Origin: Halalkalicoccus paucihalophilus
Lineage (GTDB): Archaea; Halobacteriota; Halobacteria; Halobacteriales; Halalkalicoccaceae
Direction of reading: 5' to 3'
NCBI RefSeq assembly: GCF_001593955.1
Contig: NZ_LTAZ01000007.1
Span: 1-64,000 of the forward strand
DNA length: 64,000 nt
Both the position numbers and the translations under genes were made by a program. The notes under the pieces were generated by a model. It saw only the letters and a program-made list of their open reading frames with translations. It was not told the DNA's origin and did not search any database. How positions within the stretch are numbered: position 1 is the first letter of the stretch; each line of letters starts with the position of its first letter. Shown here in pieces: positions 53,266-62,768 of the stretch.

Positions 53266-53448
53266 ATGGAAGAGCCGAGCGACACGACGCCGAATCCGAG
53301 CAACGAGACCACCCGAGAAGTCTGCGAGCACTGCGGCGAGGTACTCGATCCGATGGAGTGGACGACTCTCGAGGACGAACCGGGCTACGAGTCGGCGCTG
53401 CATTTCTGTGACGAGGAGTGTCTCGACGCGTGGGGCGCGAGCGCGTAG
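53266..53448 (+). CDS. 60-residue zinc-finger protein (DUF7576-like)
   Basis: From ATG 53266: a polar start, then REVCEHCGEVLDPMEWTTLE and LHFCDEECLDAWGAS, giving C-x2-C ... C-x3-C, the MYM/TRASH-like treble-clef spacing. It probably binds one zinc. It lies between the TrmB stop (23 bp) and the RFC start (38 bp) on the same strand. Confidence 0.75.
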   Translation: MEEPSDTTPNPSNETTREVCEHCGEVLDPMEWTTLEDEPGYESALHFCDEECLDAWGASA

Positions 53449-53485
53449 CGACGCCTTTGTATCCGCGCCGCCAGAAGGGTCGGTA

Positions 53486-54490
53486 ATGGACGCGCCGCTG
53501 TGGACCGAGACGCACGCCCCGACGCTCGCGGAACTTCCACAGGAGGGGGTCAGGGAGTACCTCACGCGGGCGAGCGAGGAGCCCATCAACCTCGTCCTGT
53601 ACGGCCCGAAAGGGGCCGGAAAGACCGCCGCCGTTCGGGCACTGGCCCGCGAGGCCCACGACTCCGAGAACGACCTCGTCGAGATCAACGTCGCCGACTT
53701 CTTCGGGATGACGAAAAAGGAGCTCTCGGAGGACCCCCGCTTTTCCTCGTTTATCACGCCCAAGCGGCGCCGCGAGACCTCGAAGGCGGGGTTGATAAAC
53801 CACGTGTTGAAGGAATCGGCGAGCTACCCGCCCGTCTCGGGCGACTACAAGACGATCCTGCTCGACAACGCCGAGGCGATCCGTGAGGACTTCCAGCAAG
53901 CATTGAGAAGAGTGATGGAGCGCAACCACGAGGCCGCCCAGTTCGTCATCACGACCCGTCAGCCCTCTGCACTGATCGCGCCCATCGTCTCGCGGTGTTT
54001 CCCCGTGCCCGTGCGTGCGCCAACGACCGCCGAGACCGTGGAGGTACTCGAGGGGATCGTCGTCGAGGAGGGCGTCGAGTACGACCGCGAGGGTCTGGAG
54101 TACGTCGCGAGCTACGCCGACGGCGACCTCCGGACGGCCGTGCTAGGTGCTCAGACCGTCGCCGAAAACGGGGAGGGGATCACGATGGAGACGGCCTACG
54201 AGGCGCTCGGCGACGTGGGCGTCGACGACCGAATCGAGGACATGCTCGTCAACGCCGAAAACGGCGCGTTTATCGACGCTCGCAAGCTCCTCGACGAGCT
54301 GTTGATCGACGAGGGCTACGACGGCGGCGAGGTCCTCGAAGACCTACTGGCGACGTCGCGTTCGCGGTACAACGGCGAGGACCTCGTCGCCCTGTACCGG
54401 CGGGCGGGTGAGATCGACATGGACCTGACCGAGGGGACGAGCGACCGGATCCAGTTGGGCCAGCTTCTCGCTGACCTCGGTGCCGACTGA
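53486..54490 (+). CDS. Replication factor C small-subunit paralogue (RfcC type)
   Basis: 334 residues. Clamp-loader ATPase: the start WTETHAPTLAELPQEGVREY, Walker A NLVLYGPKGAGKTAAVRALA, Walker B region KTILLDNAEAIREDFQQALR (usual DExA changed to DNAE), and the SRC arginine-finger motif IVSRCFPVPVRAP. Clamp loaders place PCNA on primed DNA. The weak Walker B is typical of haloarchaeal RfcC, which complements the regular small subunit. A long insert (GMTKKELSEDPRFSSFITPK) follows strand 2. Confidence 0.85.
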   Translation: MDAPLWTETHAPTLAELPQEGVREYLTRASEEPINLVLYGPKGAGKTAAVRALAREAHDSENDLVEINVADFFGMTKKELSEDPRFSSFITPKRRRETSKAGLINHVLKESASYPPVSGDYKTILLDNAEAIREDFQQALRRVMERNHEAAQFVITTRQPSALIAPIVSRCFPVPVRAPTTAETVEVLEGIVVEEGVEYDREGLEYVASYADGDLRTAVLGAQTVAENGEGITMETAYEALGDVGVDDRIEDMLVNAENGAFIDARKLLDELLIDEGYDGGEVLEDLLATSRSRYNGEDLVALYRRAGEIDMDLTEGTSDRIQLGQLLADLGAD

Positions 54491-54649
54491 GCGACGACCG
54501 GCGGCCCGACGTGACACGCTGCAAGCAGGATCTTTAACCGATTCCGTTCGTCACGTATGACTGTGTATGATTGTCACTGAAGGATATCGCCGGGTATCCA
54601 GTAGCGGTTATTATACCGACCGACGGTTCCCGGATCGGGACGACGGCCG

Positions 54650-56065
54650 ATGAGCACGAAGCTCACCCGGAGGGTCAGCGACTCTTTCACTGCATTGGGC
54701 GCCGGTGCCAGTCAAGTGGTCCAGCGGTACCTGCCCAACGCGTTCATCTTCGCGTTGCTTCTGACGTTCGTGACGATGGTGCTCGCGGTGGCACTCACGC
54801 CAAGCGGACCCGTCGAGGTCACGGCACAGTGGGGCGAGGGGTTCTGGTACGTCATCACGTTCTCGATGCAGGCCTCGCTCGCGCTGCTGACCGGCTGGGC
54901 GCTCGCCGATTCGCCGCCGGTCAAACGCGTCTTAGGTAGCCTCGCGACGGTCCCGAGTTCACAGCGCCAGGCGATCCTGCTGACGGCGATCGTCGGCCAG
55001 CTGGTCGGGCTGTTCCACTGGGGGATGGTCCTGATCGTGGGCGGGATCTTCGCCCGCGAGGTCGGGATCGCGATGGACCGCAAGGACATCGAGATTCACT
55101 ACCCGCTGCTGGTGGCGACGGCCTACGCCGGGCTGCTTCCGTGGCATCAGGGCCTGTCGGGCGCGTCCTACTTGCTGAGCGCGACGCCGGGGCACTTCCT
55201 CGAGGGCTCGATCGGGGTGATCCCGGTCTCGGCGACCATGTTCACGGCGGCGAACCTCGTGACCGTCGGCGCGGTCGTCCTGTTGACGCTCGTACTCATG
55301 CCGCTGATGGCACCGAAGGAGGACCTGCTGACCGTTCCGGCCGAAACGCTCCGGTCGGCCGACGCCGAGATCGCGACCGACGGCGGCCGATCGGCCGACC
55401 CCCATCGAGAGCGGACGTCGGCACTGAAGGACGCTCTCGTCGACAGCAGACTCCTCTGTGTCGGGACGGGGCTAGTGATGTGGTCGTATCTGGGCTACCT
55501 GTTCGCGACCTCGCCCTTTACCGAGGTCCTCAACATCAACCTCTTCATCTCCGCGATGCTCGGGCTCGGGTTCGTCTTTCACACCTCCTTTCGGAGCTTC
55601 TTCGAGGTGTTTCGCGAGGCCATCGAGGGCGCCAGTCAGGTGATCATCCAGTTCCAGTTCTACGGCGGGATTATGGGGATCATGGCCGCTTCGGGACTGG
55701 CGGAACTGATCGCCGCGACCGCCGCCAACTACGCCACCGAGACGACGTGGTACCTGCTGGTGTTTCTCTCTGCTGGCACCGTCAACTTCTTCGTCCCCTC
55801 GGGCGGCGGCCAGTGGACCGTCACCGGCGAACTGCTGGTGAACGCGACCCGGAACATCCCCGGGACCGACATCGAGACGATGATGATCGCGTTCGCGATG
55901 GGCGATCAGTGGACCAACATGATCCAGCCGTTCTGGGCGATTCCCGTCCTGGGGATCGCCGGACTCTCCATCAGGGACATGATGGGCTACGTGGCCGTGT
56001 TGTTCGTCTTCAGCGGGGTCGTCTTCGGGATCGGAACGCTGCTGATGGGATTCGGAGTCCTCTGA
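54650..56065 (+). CDS. Short-chain fatty acid transporter (AtoE family), copy 1
   Basis: 471 residues with about 12 membrane segments. AtoE marks: VQRYLPNAFIFALLLTFVTM, LLPWHQGLSGASYLLSATPG, NFFVPSGGGQWTVTGELLVN, MGDQWTNMIQPFWAIPVLGI. The family imports short-chain fatty acids. Followed 11 bp later by a second, more divergent copy, and then a thioesterase gene, so a short-chain acyl transport unit is likely. Confidence 0.88.
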   Translation: MSTKLTRRVSDSFTALGAGASQVVQRYLPNAFIFALLLTFVTMVLAVALTPSGPVEVTAQWGEGFWYVITFSMQASLALLTGWALADSPPVKRVLGSLATVPSSQRQAILLTAIVGQLVGLFHWGMVLIVGGIFAREVGIAMDRKDIEIHYPLLVATAYAGLLPWHQGLSGASYLLSATPGHFLEGSIGVIPVSATMFTAANLVTVGAVVLLTLVLMPLMAPKEDLLTVPAETLRSADAEIATDGGRSADPHRERTSALKDALVDSRLLCVGTGLVMWSYLGYLFATSPFTEVLNINLFISAMLGLGFVFHTSFRSFFEVFREAIEGASQVIIQFQFYGGIMGIMAASGLAELIAATAANYATETTWYLLVFLSAGTVNFFVPSGGGQWTVTGELLVNATRNIPGTDIETMMIAFAMGDQWTNMIQPFWAIPVLGIAGLSIRDMMGYVAVLFVFSGVVFGIGTLLMGFGVL

Positions 56066-56076
56066 GGTGGTCGAAC

Positions 56077-57435
56077 ATGGCAACACGACACACTGAGACG
56101 GACGCACAGGACGGAACCGACGCCGGGTTCGTGCCCTTCCTCGGGCGGTTCTTCCCGGAGTCGCTCGCGCTCGCGGTGCTACTGGCGCTCGTGGCGCTTT
56201 TCGTCACGACCCCCTATCTACCCGCCTTCCAACAGGTCGAGACGTTCACGACCGGCTTCTACCAGCTGTTCGCCGTCCAAATGGCCCTGATACTGTACTG
56301 GGTCCTCTCTGCGACCGTCGTCGAATCCCGACCGGTCGGCGAGCTGTTCGACCGGATCGCGGGGTTGATTCCGACGAGCCAGACGACGATCGTCTACTCG
56401 ACCGGCGTCCTCGCGCTCGCGCTCGGCTGGGTCAACTGGGCGCTCGGTCTCCTCGGGGGCGTGTTCGTCGGTAGACGGCTCTGTCGGCGCGCCCACGAAG
56501 AGGGGATCGCAATCCACTACCCCGCCGTCCTGACCGCGGGCCTGCTCTCGCTCGTGCTCGCGAATCAGGGGCCTACCAGCCCGGGCGCGTTGCTGATGGC
56601 CGATACGAGGCTCGCGGAGATGAGCGGCTTTCTCGCCGATTCCGGGCCGCTCAGCATGGCCGAGTTCCTCCTCGCGCCGGCGAACCTCGTCCCCAGCGTC
56701 GTGCTGGTCCTGACCCTGCCGCTACTCTTGGTCGTTCTGGCTCCCGATGCGAAAACGGACAGAACGGAACTCGAAGACGGGGCGATCCTCGAGGGCTCGA
56801 TCGGCGAGACGTTCGATCACTACTCCCTGCCCTCACAGGACGGGTACACGGTGGCCGACCGCCTCGAACAGTCCCGGCTCATCTCGGGACTCGCGGTGGT
56901 CATCGGGCTCGGATCGATCGGGCTGTACGCCGCCACCGGCGGGGGGCTGACACTGTTGTGGCTCCTCTTCTCACTGATGATCCTCGGGCTGCTCGTCCAT
57001 ACCCGGCCGATGGCCTTCCGCTCGAAGACCACCCATGCGACCCGGTGGGCAAACCACGTCGCGATCCCGTTCATGCTCTATGCGGTCGTCTTCGCGTTGC
57101 TCTCGGCGGCGGGGCTCTACGGGGCCATCGGCGATGCCCTCGGGGGCGGCACCGTCGGCCCGTTCCTCGCGGCCCTCGGACTGGGACTGCTGATCCCGGA
57201 TCCCGCGTCCGTCTGGGTCGTCGTCGGCCCGGCGCTGATCGCGACGGGATCGGACCTCGTCGGTTCGGTCGTCGCCGTGATGTACGGTGCCGGGCTCTCG
57301 AACCTCTGGTTGGGCTTTCTCTTCTGTGGGATCCTTTCGATCCGCGGGTTCGACTGGCGCGAGTTCGTCCGGTACGCGGCCGTGATCACCGTCTACGTCT
57401 CGGTGGTCGTTCTCGTTTCGACGATCGCCCTCTGA
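56077..57435 (+). CDS. AtoE-like transporter, copy 2
   Basis: 452 residues from ATG 56077 (MATRHTETDAQDGTDAGFVP), with about 12 membrane segments. FLGRFFPESLALAVLLALVA, LGWVNWALGLLGGVFVGRRL, SLVLANQGPTSPGALLMADT and PDPASVWVVVGPALIATGSD run parallel to AtoE, but the GGGQW motif is absent. It starts 11 bp after copy 1, so they are co-transcribed. It may form a heteromer with copy 1 or have its own substrate. Confidence 0.8.
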   Translation: MATRHTETDAQDGTDAGFVPFLGRFFPESLALAVLLALVALFVTTPYLPAFQQVETFTTGFYQLFAVQMALILYWVLSATVVESRPVGELFDRIAGLIPTSQTTIVYSTGVLALALGWVNWALGLLGGVFVGRRLCRRAHEEGIAIHYPAVLTAGLLSLVLANQGPTSPGALLMADTRLAEMSGFLADSGPLSMAEFLLAPANLVPSVVLVLTLPLLLVVLAPDAKTDRTELEDGAILEGSIGETFDHYSLPSQDGYTVADRLEQSRLISGLAVVIGLGSIGLYAATGGGLTLLWLLFSLMILGLLVHTRPMAFRSKTTHATRWANHVAIPFMLYAVVFALLSAAGLYGAIGDALGGGTVGPFLAALGLGLLIPDPASVWVVVGPALIATGSDLVGSVVAVMYGAGLSNLWLGFLFCGILSIRGFDWREFVRYAAVITVYVSVVVLVSTIAL

Positions 57436-57477
57436 TTGGGGCTGTAGCCTCATTACGGTCCACGACCAAGGAGGGGC

Positions 57478-57915
57478 ATGGTGACGCTTTCTGAGACGCG
57501 GATCGAGAACCGCTATCGGGTCCAGCCCAATCACGCGAACAACTACAAGTCGCTCCACGGCGGGACCCTGATGAAGTGGATGGACGAGGTCGGCGCGATG
57601 AGCGCGATGCGATTCGCCGGCGAGTCCTGTGTCACCGCGGGCGTGACGGAACTCAACTTCCAGCAGCCGGTACCAATCGGCGAATCCGCGCGGATCGAGG
57701 CCTACGCCTACGACGCCGGGCGGACGAGCGTCCGGGTTCGGATCCGCGCGTGGCGCGAGGAGCCCCGGACCGGCGAGGCAACGCTCACGACGGAGGCGGC
57801 CTTCACGTTCGTCGCCATTGATGCGGACGGCTCGCCGGTCGCGGTCCCCGAAATCGAGGTCGAAACCGACGAGGAGCGGACGCTCCGGGACGCCGGACGC
57901 GCCGCTGAGGATTAG
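57478..57915 (+). CDS. Hotdog-fold acyl-CoA thioesterase
   Basis: 145 residues. Hotdog core: VQPNHANNYKSLHGGTLMKW (HGG), MDEVGAMSAMRFAGESCVTA, ELNFQQPVPIGESARIEAYA. The catalytic Asp is in MKWMDEVG. It cleaves acyl-CoA in the cytosol and lies 42 bp after the transporter pair, so it may act on the acids they move. The last 4 bases overlap the convergent methyltransferase gene. Confidence 0.87.
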   Translation: MVTLSETRIENRYRVQPNHANNYKSLHGGTLMKWMDEVGAMSAMRFAGESCVTAGVTELNFQQPVPIGESARIEAYAYDAGRTSVRVRIRAWREEPRTGEATLTTEAAFTFVAIDADGSPVAVPEIEVETDEERTLRDAGRAAED

Positions 57916-58868
57916 GCGAGAACTGCTATATGGCGCGTCAGCGAGCGGTGAACGCGGCGCTCGAAGCGTTCCTCGACGGTCCAGCCCGCCGCCTCGGCGG
58001 CCTCATCCCAAGGGCGGTCCGCGATCACGACCGCACGAGGGGCGAGCCGGCGGGCCTCGGAAAGCGCCCCCGCGACGAGCGATTCGAGGTCGCCCTCGAT
58101 CTTCGACTGGCGGCCGTAGGGGGCATCGAAGACCACGCCGTCGACGGCCCCGTCTCGGAGCGGGATTCGGGTGGCGTCGCCGCGAAACAGGTCGAACGCA
58201 GCGCCGTACTCCGCCAGGTTCTCGCGTGCGCCCCGGACCATCTTCCTCTGGGCGTCGGCCCCTACCACGCGCGCGCCGACTAACCCGGCCTCGACGAGCA
58301 CCCCGCCGGTCCCACACATCGGGTCGAGGATCGTCCTGCCCGGTCGGGCCCCCGCGATGTTCGCGACCGCGCGGGCCAGAAGCGGGTCCATGCTGCCGGG
58401 CTGGAAGAAGGGCTTTTCGGTGGGCGCTCGGGCGGCGAAATCGCGGCGGCTCTCGGCGACGAGCCATCCCAGCGCGCAGGTGTCCTCGGAGAACACTGCC
58501 CGCAGTTCGTGGTCGGGGTCCTCGAGGTCGACCGAGAAGCCCCGCTCCACCAGCACGGAACCGAGCTCGCGTTCCGCTCGCTGGGTATCGACCTCGGTCT
58601 CGCGGACCCGGCGGGCGCGAACCCTGACCGAGCCCTCGCGGTCGATCCCCGCGAGTTCGAGTAGGAGGCGCGCCGAGTCGATTCCTGCAGTACTGGTCCC
58701 GACCAGTTCGCTGGCTCGGTGGATGTAGGCGAGCCCCGTGACGCGTTTGGGGTCGATCCCGCGGGCACTCGCCAACCCGGGAGCGAGTGGGGAGACGGCG
58801 CTTGCGGCGTGGCGTGCCTCACACCGCGCGAAGGCGTCGTTTTCACCGGCGAGCTCCAGCAGATACAC
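57912..58868 (-). CDS. tRNA (guanine-10-N2) dimethyltransferase, Trm-G10 type
   Basis: 318 residues. N-terminal THUMP-like region (YLLELAGENDAFARCEARHA; LGSVLVERGFSVDLEDPDHE), then the methyltransferase domain: PFFQPGSMDPLLARAVANIA, RTILDPMCGTGGVLVEAGLV (motif I) and the catalytic GVVFDAPYGRQSK (D-A-P-Y, usual D-P-P-Y). It methylates G10 of tRNAs. Divergent from the tbp gene. Confidence 0.88.
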   Translation of the reverse strand: MYLLELAGENDAFARCEARHAASAVSPLAPGLASARGIDPKRVTGLAYIHRASELVGTSTAGIDSARLLLELAGIDREGSVRVRARRVRETEVDTQRAERELGSVLVERGFSVDLEDPDHELRAVFSEDTCALGWLVAESRRDFAARAPTEKPFFQPGSMDPLLARAVANIAGARPGRTILDPMCGTGGVLVEAGLVGARVVGADAQRKMVRGARENLAEYGAAFDLFRGDATRIPLRDGAVDGVVFDAPYGRQSKIEGDLESLVAGALSEARRLAPRAVVIADRPWDEAAEAAGWTVEERFERRVHRSLTRHIAVLA

Positions 58869-58936
58869 GCCTCGTGGGTCGGGGCAGTACGAAAAGAGGC
58901 TGCCGGTTCGAGTGGGGCTGACGATCGTCGCCCACC

Positions 58937-58969
58937 AACCTTTATAAAGGTTAAATACGTCTTATAAAG
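58937..58969 (+). promoter_or_regulatory. Palindromic TATA promoter of tbp, with second TATA copy
   Basis: AACCTTTATAAAGGTT at 58937-58952 is a perfect 16-base palindrome around the TATA box; its centre lies 31 bases before the tbp ATG, which puts transcription start within a few bases of the ATG. A second box, CTTATAAAG, lies at 58961-58969, between the first and the start codon. TBP binding at the second box would block initiation from the first, so self-limitation is possible. The symmetry means TBP could load either way round, but the divergent gene start at 58868 is too far for its standard spacing. Confidence 0.7.
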
Positions 58970-58975
58970 AGAACG

Positions 58976-59533
58976 ATGGATCCGAAGGAGACAATCAACA
59001 TCGAGAACGTGGTCGCATCGACGGGCATCGGACAGGAACTGGACCTTCAGAGCGTGGCGATGGACCTCGAAGGGGCCGATTACGACCCCGAGCAGTTCCC
59101 CGGCTTGGTCTACCGGACGCAGAACCCGAAATCGGCGGCGCTGATCTTCCGCTCGGGAAAGATCGTCTGCACGGGCGCGAAATCGACCGACGACGTCCAC
59201 GAGAGCCTCCAGATCGTCTTCGATAAGCTGCGCGATCTGGAGATCCAGGTGCAGGACGACCCCGAGATCATCGTCCAAAACATCGTCACCAGCGCCGACT
59301 TGGGCGTCAACCTCAACCTGAACGCGATCGCGATCGGGCTGGGCCTCGAGAACATCGAGTACGAACCCGAGCAGTTCCCCGGACTGGTCTACCGGCTCGA
59401 CGAACCGAAGGTCGTCGCGCTGCTCTTTGGTTCGGGAAAGCTCGTGATCACGGGCGGCAAACAGCCCGTCGACGCCGAACACGCCGTCGACAAGATCGTC
59501 TCCCGGCTCGAGGAACTCGGCCTCCTCGGGTAG
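58976..59533 (+). CDS. tbp: TATA-box-binding protein
   Basis: 185 residues, the usual length, made of two direct repeats of about 90 residues. Repeat one: INIENVVASTGIGQELDLQS, YDPEQFPGLVYRTQNPKSAA, IFRSGKIVCTGAKS; repeat two: IVQNIVTSADLGVNLNLNAI, YEPEQFPGLVYRLDEPKVVA, LFGSGKLVITGGKQ. It places transcription factor B and RNA polymerase on promoters. Haloarchaea often have several tbp copies; this one, in a core neighbourhood, is probably the general one. Confidence 0.96.
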   Translation: MDPKETINIENVVASTGIGQELDLQSVAMDLEGADYDPEQFPGLVYRTQNPKSAALIFRSGKIVCTGAKSTDDVHESLQIVFDKLRDLEIQVQDDPEIIVQNIVTSADLGVNLNLNAIAIGLGLENIEYEPEQFPGLVYRLDEPKVVALLFGSGKLVITGGKQPVDAEHAVDKIVSRLEELGLLG

Positions 59534-59537
59534 TCGG

Positions 59538-59885
59538 ATGGTCCTCGACGCCCTCCTCACCGTCGCGACGAGTTTTCTGGTGATCGGGCTCGGGTTCTGT
59601 CTCACCCTGCACATCGCCGCCAGATACGTCTTGGGTGACGTCCCGATCAAAAACGCCCTCGCGGGGCTGGTCCCCGCGGTGATCGTTCTCGGGTTGACGC
59701 TCGTCGGCCAGCCGATCCCGGCGGCGGGCCTCGCGATCGTCGCCGAACTGATCGTCATCCGGTCGGTCTACGACGTGCCGTATCGCCTCTCGGGGCTGAT
59801 CACCCTGGTTCACTTCACCGTGAGCTTCCTCCTCGGGTTCGCCCTGCAGAACCTGCTCGCGCTGCTCGAAACCGCCCCGACATGA
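59538..59885 (+). CDS. Membrane protein, DUF7473-like
   Basis: 115 residues with four hydrophobic segments (LLTVATSFLVIGLGFCLTLH, ALAGLVPAVIVLGLTLVG, AAGLAIVAELIVIRSVYDVP, LITLVHFTVSFLLGFALQ). It starts 4 bp after tbp and its stop overlaps the CPBP protease start by 4 bases, so the three may form one message. Role unknown. Confidence 0.7.
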   Translation: MVLDALLTVATSFLVIGLGFCLTLHIAARYVLGDVPIKNALAGLVPAVIVLGLTLVGQPIPAAGLAIVAELIVIRSVYDVPYRLSGLITLVHFTVSFLLGFALQNLLALLETAPT

Positions 59886-60829
59886 ACCCCAAATCGACCG
59901 TCTGGAATCCGAGCGAGGATCGACCGCGAACCCCGATCAGAGTCGTCGCTGGCGTCGTCGTTCTCGCCATCGTGACGGCCGTACTGACGATCCCGCCGCT
60001 GTTCGTCCTCTCGCTGTTCGAGGTGGCGGTGCTCACGAGTGCCGGTGTGGGGACCATGCTGCTCACGACCGGTCTCAGTGGGGTCGCGGCAGTCGTGGGC
60101 GTCTGGCTCGTCGGCCGGTATATCGACCGGCGGCGATTCGCCGATTTCGGCCTCGGGATCGACCGGGCGTGGTGGCTCGATTGTGGGTTCGGGCTGGCGC
60201 TCGGCGGGCTGTTGATGAGCGGTATCTTCCTCCTCGAACTCGCGTTGGGGTGGATCGAAGTCACGGGAACGTTCGCGGGCGAGGCGCTCGTCCGGGCGGT
60301 CGTCGGAAGCCTGCTCCTCTTTCTGATCGTCGGGGTCTACGAGGAGCTCCTGCTCAGGGGCTACCTGCTGACGAACCTCGCGGAGGGCGCACGGGGACCT
60401 CTCGGAATCGCGGGCGCGATCGCCTTCGCGACGGTCGCCTCCTCGCTCGTCTTCGGCGCGCTGCACGCGAGCAATCCGAACGCCACCCTCGTGAGTACGC
60501 TCGCGATCTCGTTTGCCGGCGTGATGCTCGCGCTGGGCTACGTCCTGACGGGCGAGATCGCGATCCCGATCGGGCTCCACATCACCTGGAACCTCTTTCA
60601 GGGCACCGTGTATGGATTTCCGGTCAGCGGGCTGGATTTCGGCGCGAGCGTCGTCGATATCGAGCAGGGCGGTCCTGCGGCAGTCACTGGTGGCTCCTTT
60701 GGCCCGGAGGCCGGCCTGCTCGGTTTGGGCGCGATGGTCGCCGGCTGTCTGGCGACCGTCGCGTGGGTCCGGTGGCGCTACGGGAGCGTCGAGATCGACG
60801 AGGACGTCGCGCTTCCCGACCTCCGATGA
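59882..60829 (+). CDS. CPBP-family intramembrane glutamic endopeptidase
   Basis: 315 residues with about eight membrane segments. CPBP motifs: VGVYEELLLRGYLLTNLAEG (EExxxR), SLVFGALHASNPNATLVS (His) and IPIGLHITWNLFQGTVYGF (HxxxN). The family includes Rce1, which clips prenylated proteins, and bacteriocin-related proteases; the client here is unknown. Confidence 0.9.
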   Translation: MNPKSTVWNPSEDRPRTPIRVVAGVVVLAIVTAVLTIPPLFVLSLFEVAVLTSAGVGTMLLTTGLSGVAAVVGVWLVGRYIDRRRFADFGLGIDRAWWLDCGFGLALGGLLMSGIFLLELALGWIEVTGTFAGEALVRAVVGSLLLFLIVGVYEELLLRGYLLTNLAEGARGPLGIAGAIAFATVASSLVFGALHASNPNATLVSTLAISFAGVMLALGYVLTGEIAIPIGLHITWNLFQGTVYGFPVSGLDFGASVVDIEQGGPAAVTGGSFGPEAGLLGLGAMVAGCLATVAWVRWRYGSVEIDEDVALPDLR

Positions 60830-61678
60830 TCACTCGACCAGCCGCTCGATCTCCGTGACGAGGATGCCGCTCGCGCCCAGTTTCTTGATCTCCGTGATCG
60901 TCTCGAAGACGTCCCGTTCGTCGACGACGACGTGGATCGCGACCATTCCTTCCCCGGCGATGTCCATCACCGTCGGGCCGCCGAGTCCGGGCAGGGCCTC
61001 GCGGATCTCCTCGAGGCGGCCCTCGGGCGCGTTGAGCATGAGGTAGCGCTTGCCGTCCGCCGAGAGCACCGACTGGAGGGCCGTTCGGATCTGCTCGACC
61101 TTCGGCTCGTCGACGACGTCCTCGCGGGCGAACAGCCGGACCGAACTCCGAAGCACCTCGTCGATGATTTCCAACCGATTCATCCGCAGGGTCGTTCCCG
61201 TCGAGGTGATGTCAACGATCGCGTCGGCCATATCGACGTGCGGGGTGAGTTCGGTCGCGCCGGTGACCTCGACGATCTCGGGGTCGAGCCCGCGCTCTGC
61301 GAAGTGTTCGTAGGTGATGTTCGGGAACTCGGTGGCGACGGTCTTGCCGTCGAGATCCGCCGTCTCGCGGATCTCGCCGTCCTCGGGCGCGGCCAGCACG
61401 AGCCGACACGAGCCGAACTCCAGATCGAGCAGGTCGACGAGGGTCGTCGCGTCGGCCTCCCTCGCCTGATCTAGTCCCGTAATGCCGAGATCCGCCGCAC
61501 CGTCGGCGACGTACTCGGGGATGTCCGCGGCCCGCGCGTAGAGGATCGACACCTCGGGGTCGACGGTGTCGGCGTAGAGCTTGCGGTTCGCGCCGTTTTC
61601 GATGTGGAGCCCGGCGCGTTCGAGCAGCGAGATGGTCGGCTCGTGGAGTCGGCCCTTGTTCGGAACGGCGATCTTCAT
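60830..61678 (-). CDS. hisG: ATP phosphoribosyltransferase, long form
   Basis: 282 residues from ATG 61678 ([20 protein letters not shown]). Catalytic domain: [40 protein letters not shown], and the PRPP loop [20 protein letters not shown]. The C-terminal about 75 residues ([20 protein letters not shown] onward) are the ACT-like domain for histidine feedback. It does the first step of histidine synthesis. The longer frame upstream lacks homology. Convergent with the CPBP gene with no gap. Confidence 0.95.
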   Translation of the reverse strand: MKIAVPNKGRLHEPTISLLERAGLHIENGANRKLYADTVDPEVSILYARAADIPEYVADGAADLGITGLDQAREADATTLVDLLDLEFGSCRLVLAAPEDGEIRETADLDGKTVATEFPNITYEHFAERGLDPEIVEVTGATELTPHVDMADAIVDITSTGTTLRMNRLEIIDEVLRSSVRLFAREDVVDEPKVEQIRTALQSVLSADGKRYLMLNAPEGRLEEIREALPGLGGPTVMDIAGEGMVAIHVVVDERDVFETITEIKKLGASGILVTEIERLVE

Positions 61679-61794
61679 GTTCTTCCATTCGCCGGGGCCG
61701 GCAACTGCCTTGCGATCCGAGCGAACCCGTCTCGCCCGTCGGAACGATCGGACCGGGGTGACCTTCTTGGGCCCGGCGCGCGAATCACGGCGGG

Positions 61795-62718
61795 ATGGAG
61801 TTCGCAATCTTCGGCGCCGGCGGTATCGGCGCGTATCTCGGGGCGAGGCTCGCGGACGCGGGCCACGACGTCGCCCTCGTCGCCCGCGGCGACCACCTCG
61901 CGGCCCTCCGATCGAAGGGGCTTCGCGTCGAGAGCGTCGCCGGGGACACCGCCGTCGACCTCCCCGCGACCGACGACCCCGGCGAGATCGGCCCGGTCGA
62001 CTGCGTGTTGTTCACGGTGAAGGCCTACGACACCCGCGAGGCCGCGGCCGACCTTGACCCGCTCCTCGGTCCGGAAACGGCCGTGGTCTCGTTCCAGAAC
62101 GGCGTCGATAACGAGCGGTTGATCGCCGAGGCTGTCGGCGAGTCCCACGTCGTCGGCGGCATCGCGTACGTCTTCTCGACGATCGAGTCGCCGGGCGTGG
62201 TCGCGCACACGGGCGGGCCGGCCCGCTTCGTCTACGGCGAACTCGACGGCTCTCGAAGTGCCCGTATCGAGGCGCTCGACAACGCCCTCTCGGAATGTGC
62301 CGGTGTCGAGGCCATACTGGCCGACGACGTCCGCGTGGGGCTCTGGCGGAAGTTCGCGTTCATCTGCGCCCAGTCGGGCATGACGGCGGCGACCCGCAAA
62401 CCCATCGGCGCCATCCGCGAGACGGACGCGTCCTGGCGGATGTACCGTCGGGTCGTCGAGGAGGTCGTCGCCGTCGCGCGGGCCTCGGGCGTGGACGTCC
62501 CCGCGGAGACGGTCGAGGAGTGGGTCGCGTTCGCCCGCGACCTCGATCCGGAGATGTACTCCTCGTTGCACTACGACCTCACCCACGGGAAGCGCCTGGA
62601 ACTCGACGCGCTCAACGGGGCGGTCGTCCGCCATGCCGAGGCGGCGGGCGTCGACGTCCCGATGAACGAGGCCGTCGAGGCCGTCCTGCGCCCATGGGCC
62701 GACGAACGGGCCGAGTGA
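61795..62718 (+). CDS. Ketopantoate-reductase family dehydrogenase (PanE/ApbA)
   Basis: 307 residues. Rossmann start [20 protein letters not shown], then [20 protein letters not shown], the catalytic Lys region [20 protein letters not shown], and [20 protein letters not shown] near the end. It reduces a 2-oxoacid, in the known case ketopantoate on the way to CoA. Haloarchaea have several paralogues, so pantothenate synthesis is likely but not certain. Confidence 0.85.
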   Translation: MEFAIFGAGGIGAYLGARLADAGHDVALVARGDHLAALRSKGLRVESVAGDTAVDLPATDDPGEIGPVDCVLFTVKAYDTREAAADLDPLLGPETAVVSFQNGVDNERLIAEAVGESHVVGGIAYVFSTIESPGVVAHTGGPARFVYGELDGSRSARIEALDNALSECAGVEAILADDVRVGLWRKFAFICAQSGMTAATRKPIGAIRETDASWRMYRRVVEEVVAVARASGVDVPAETVEEWVAFARDLDPEMYSSLHYDLTHGKRLELDALNGAVVRHAEAAGVDVPMNEAVEAVLRPWADERAE

Positions 62719-62768
62719 TCGCGGGGAGGACCGCCAGATTGAGGCAAGCCCGCGGGAAATCAGGGAGC

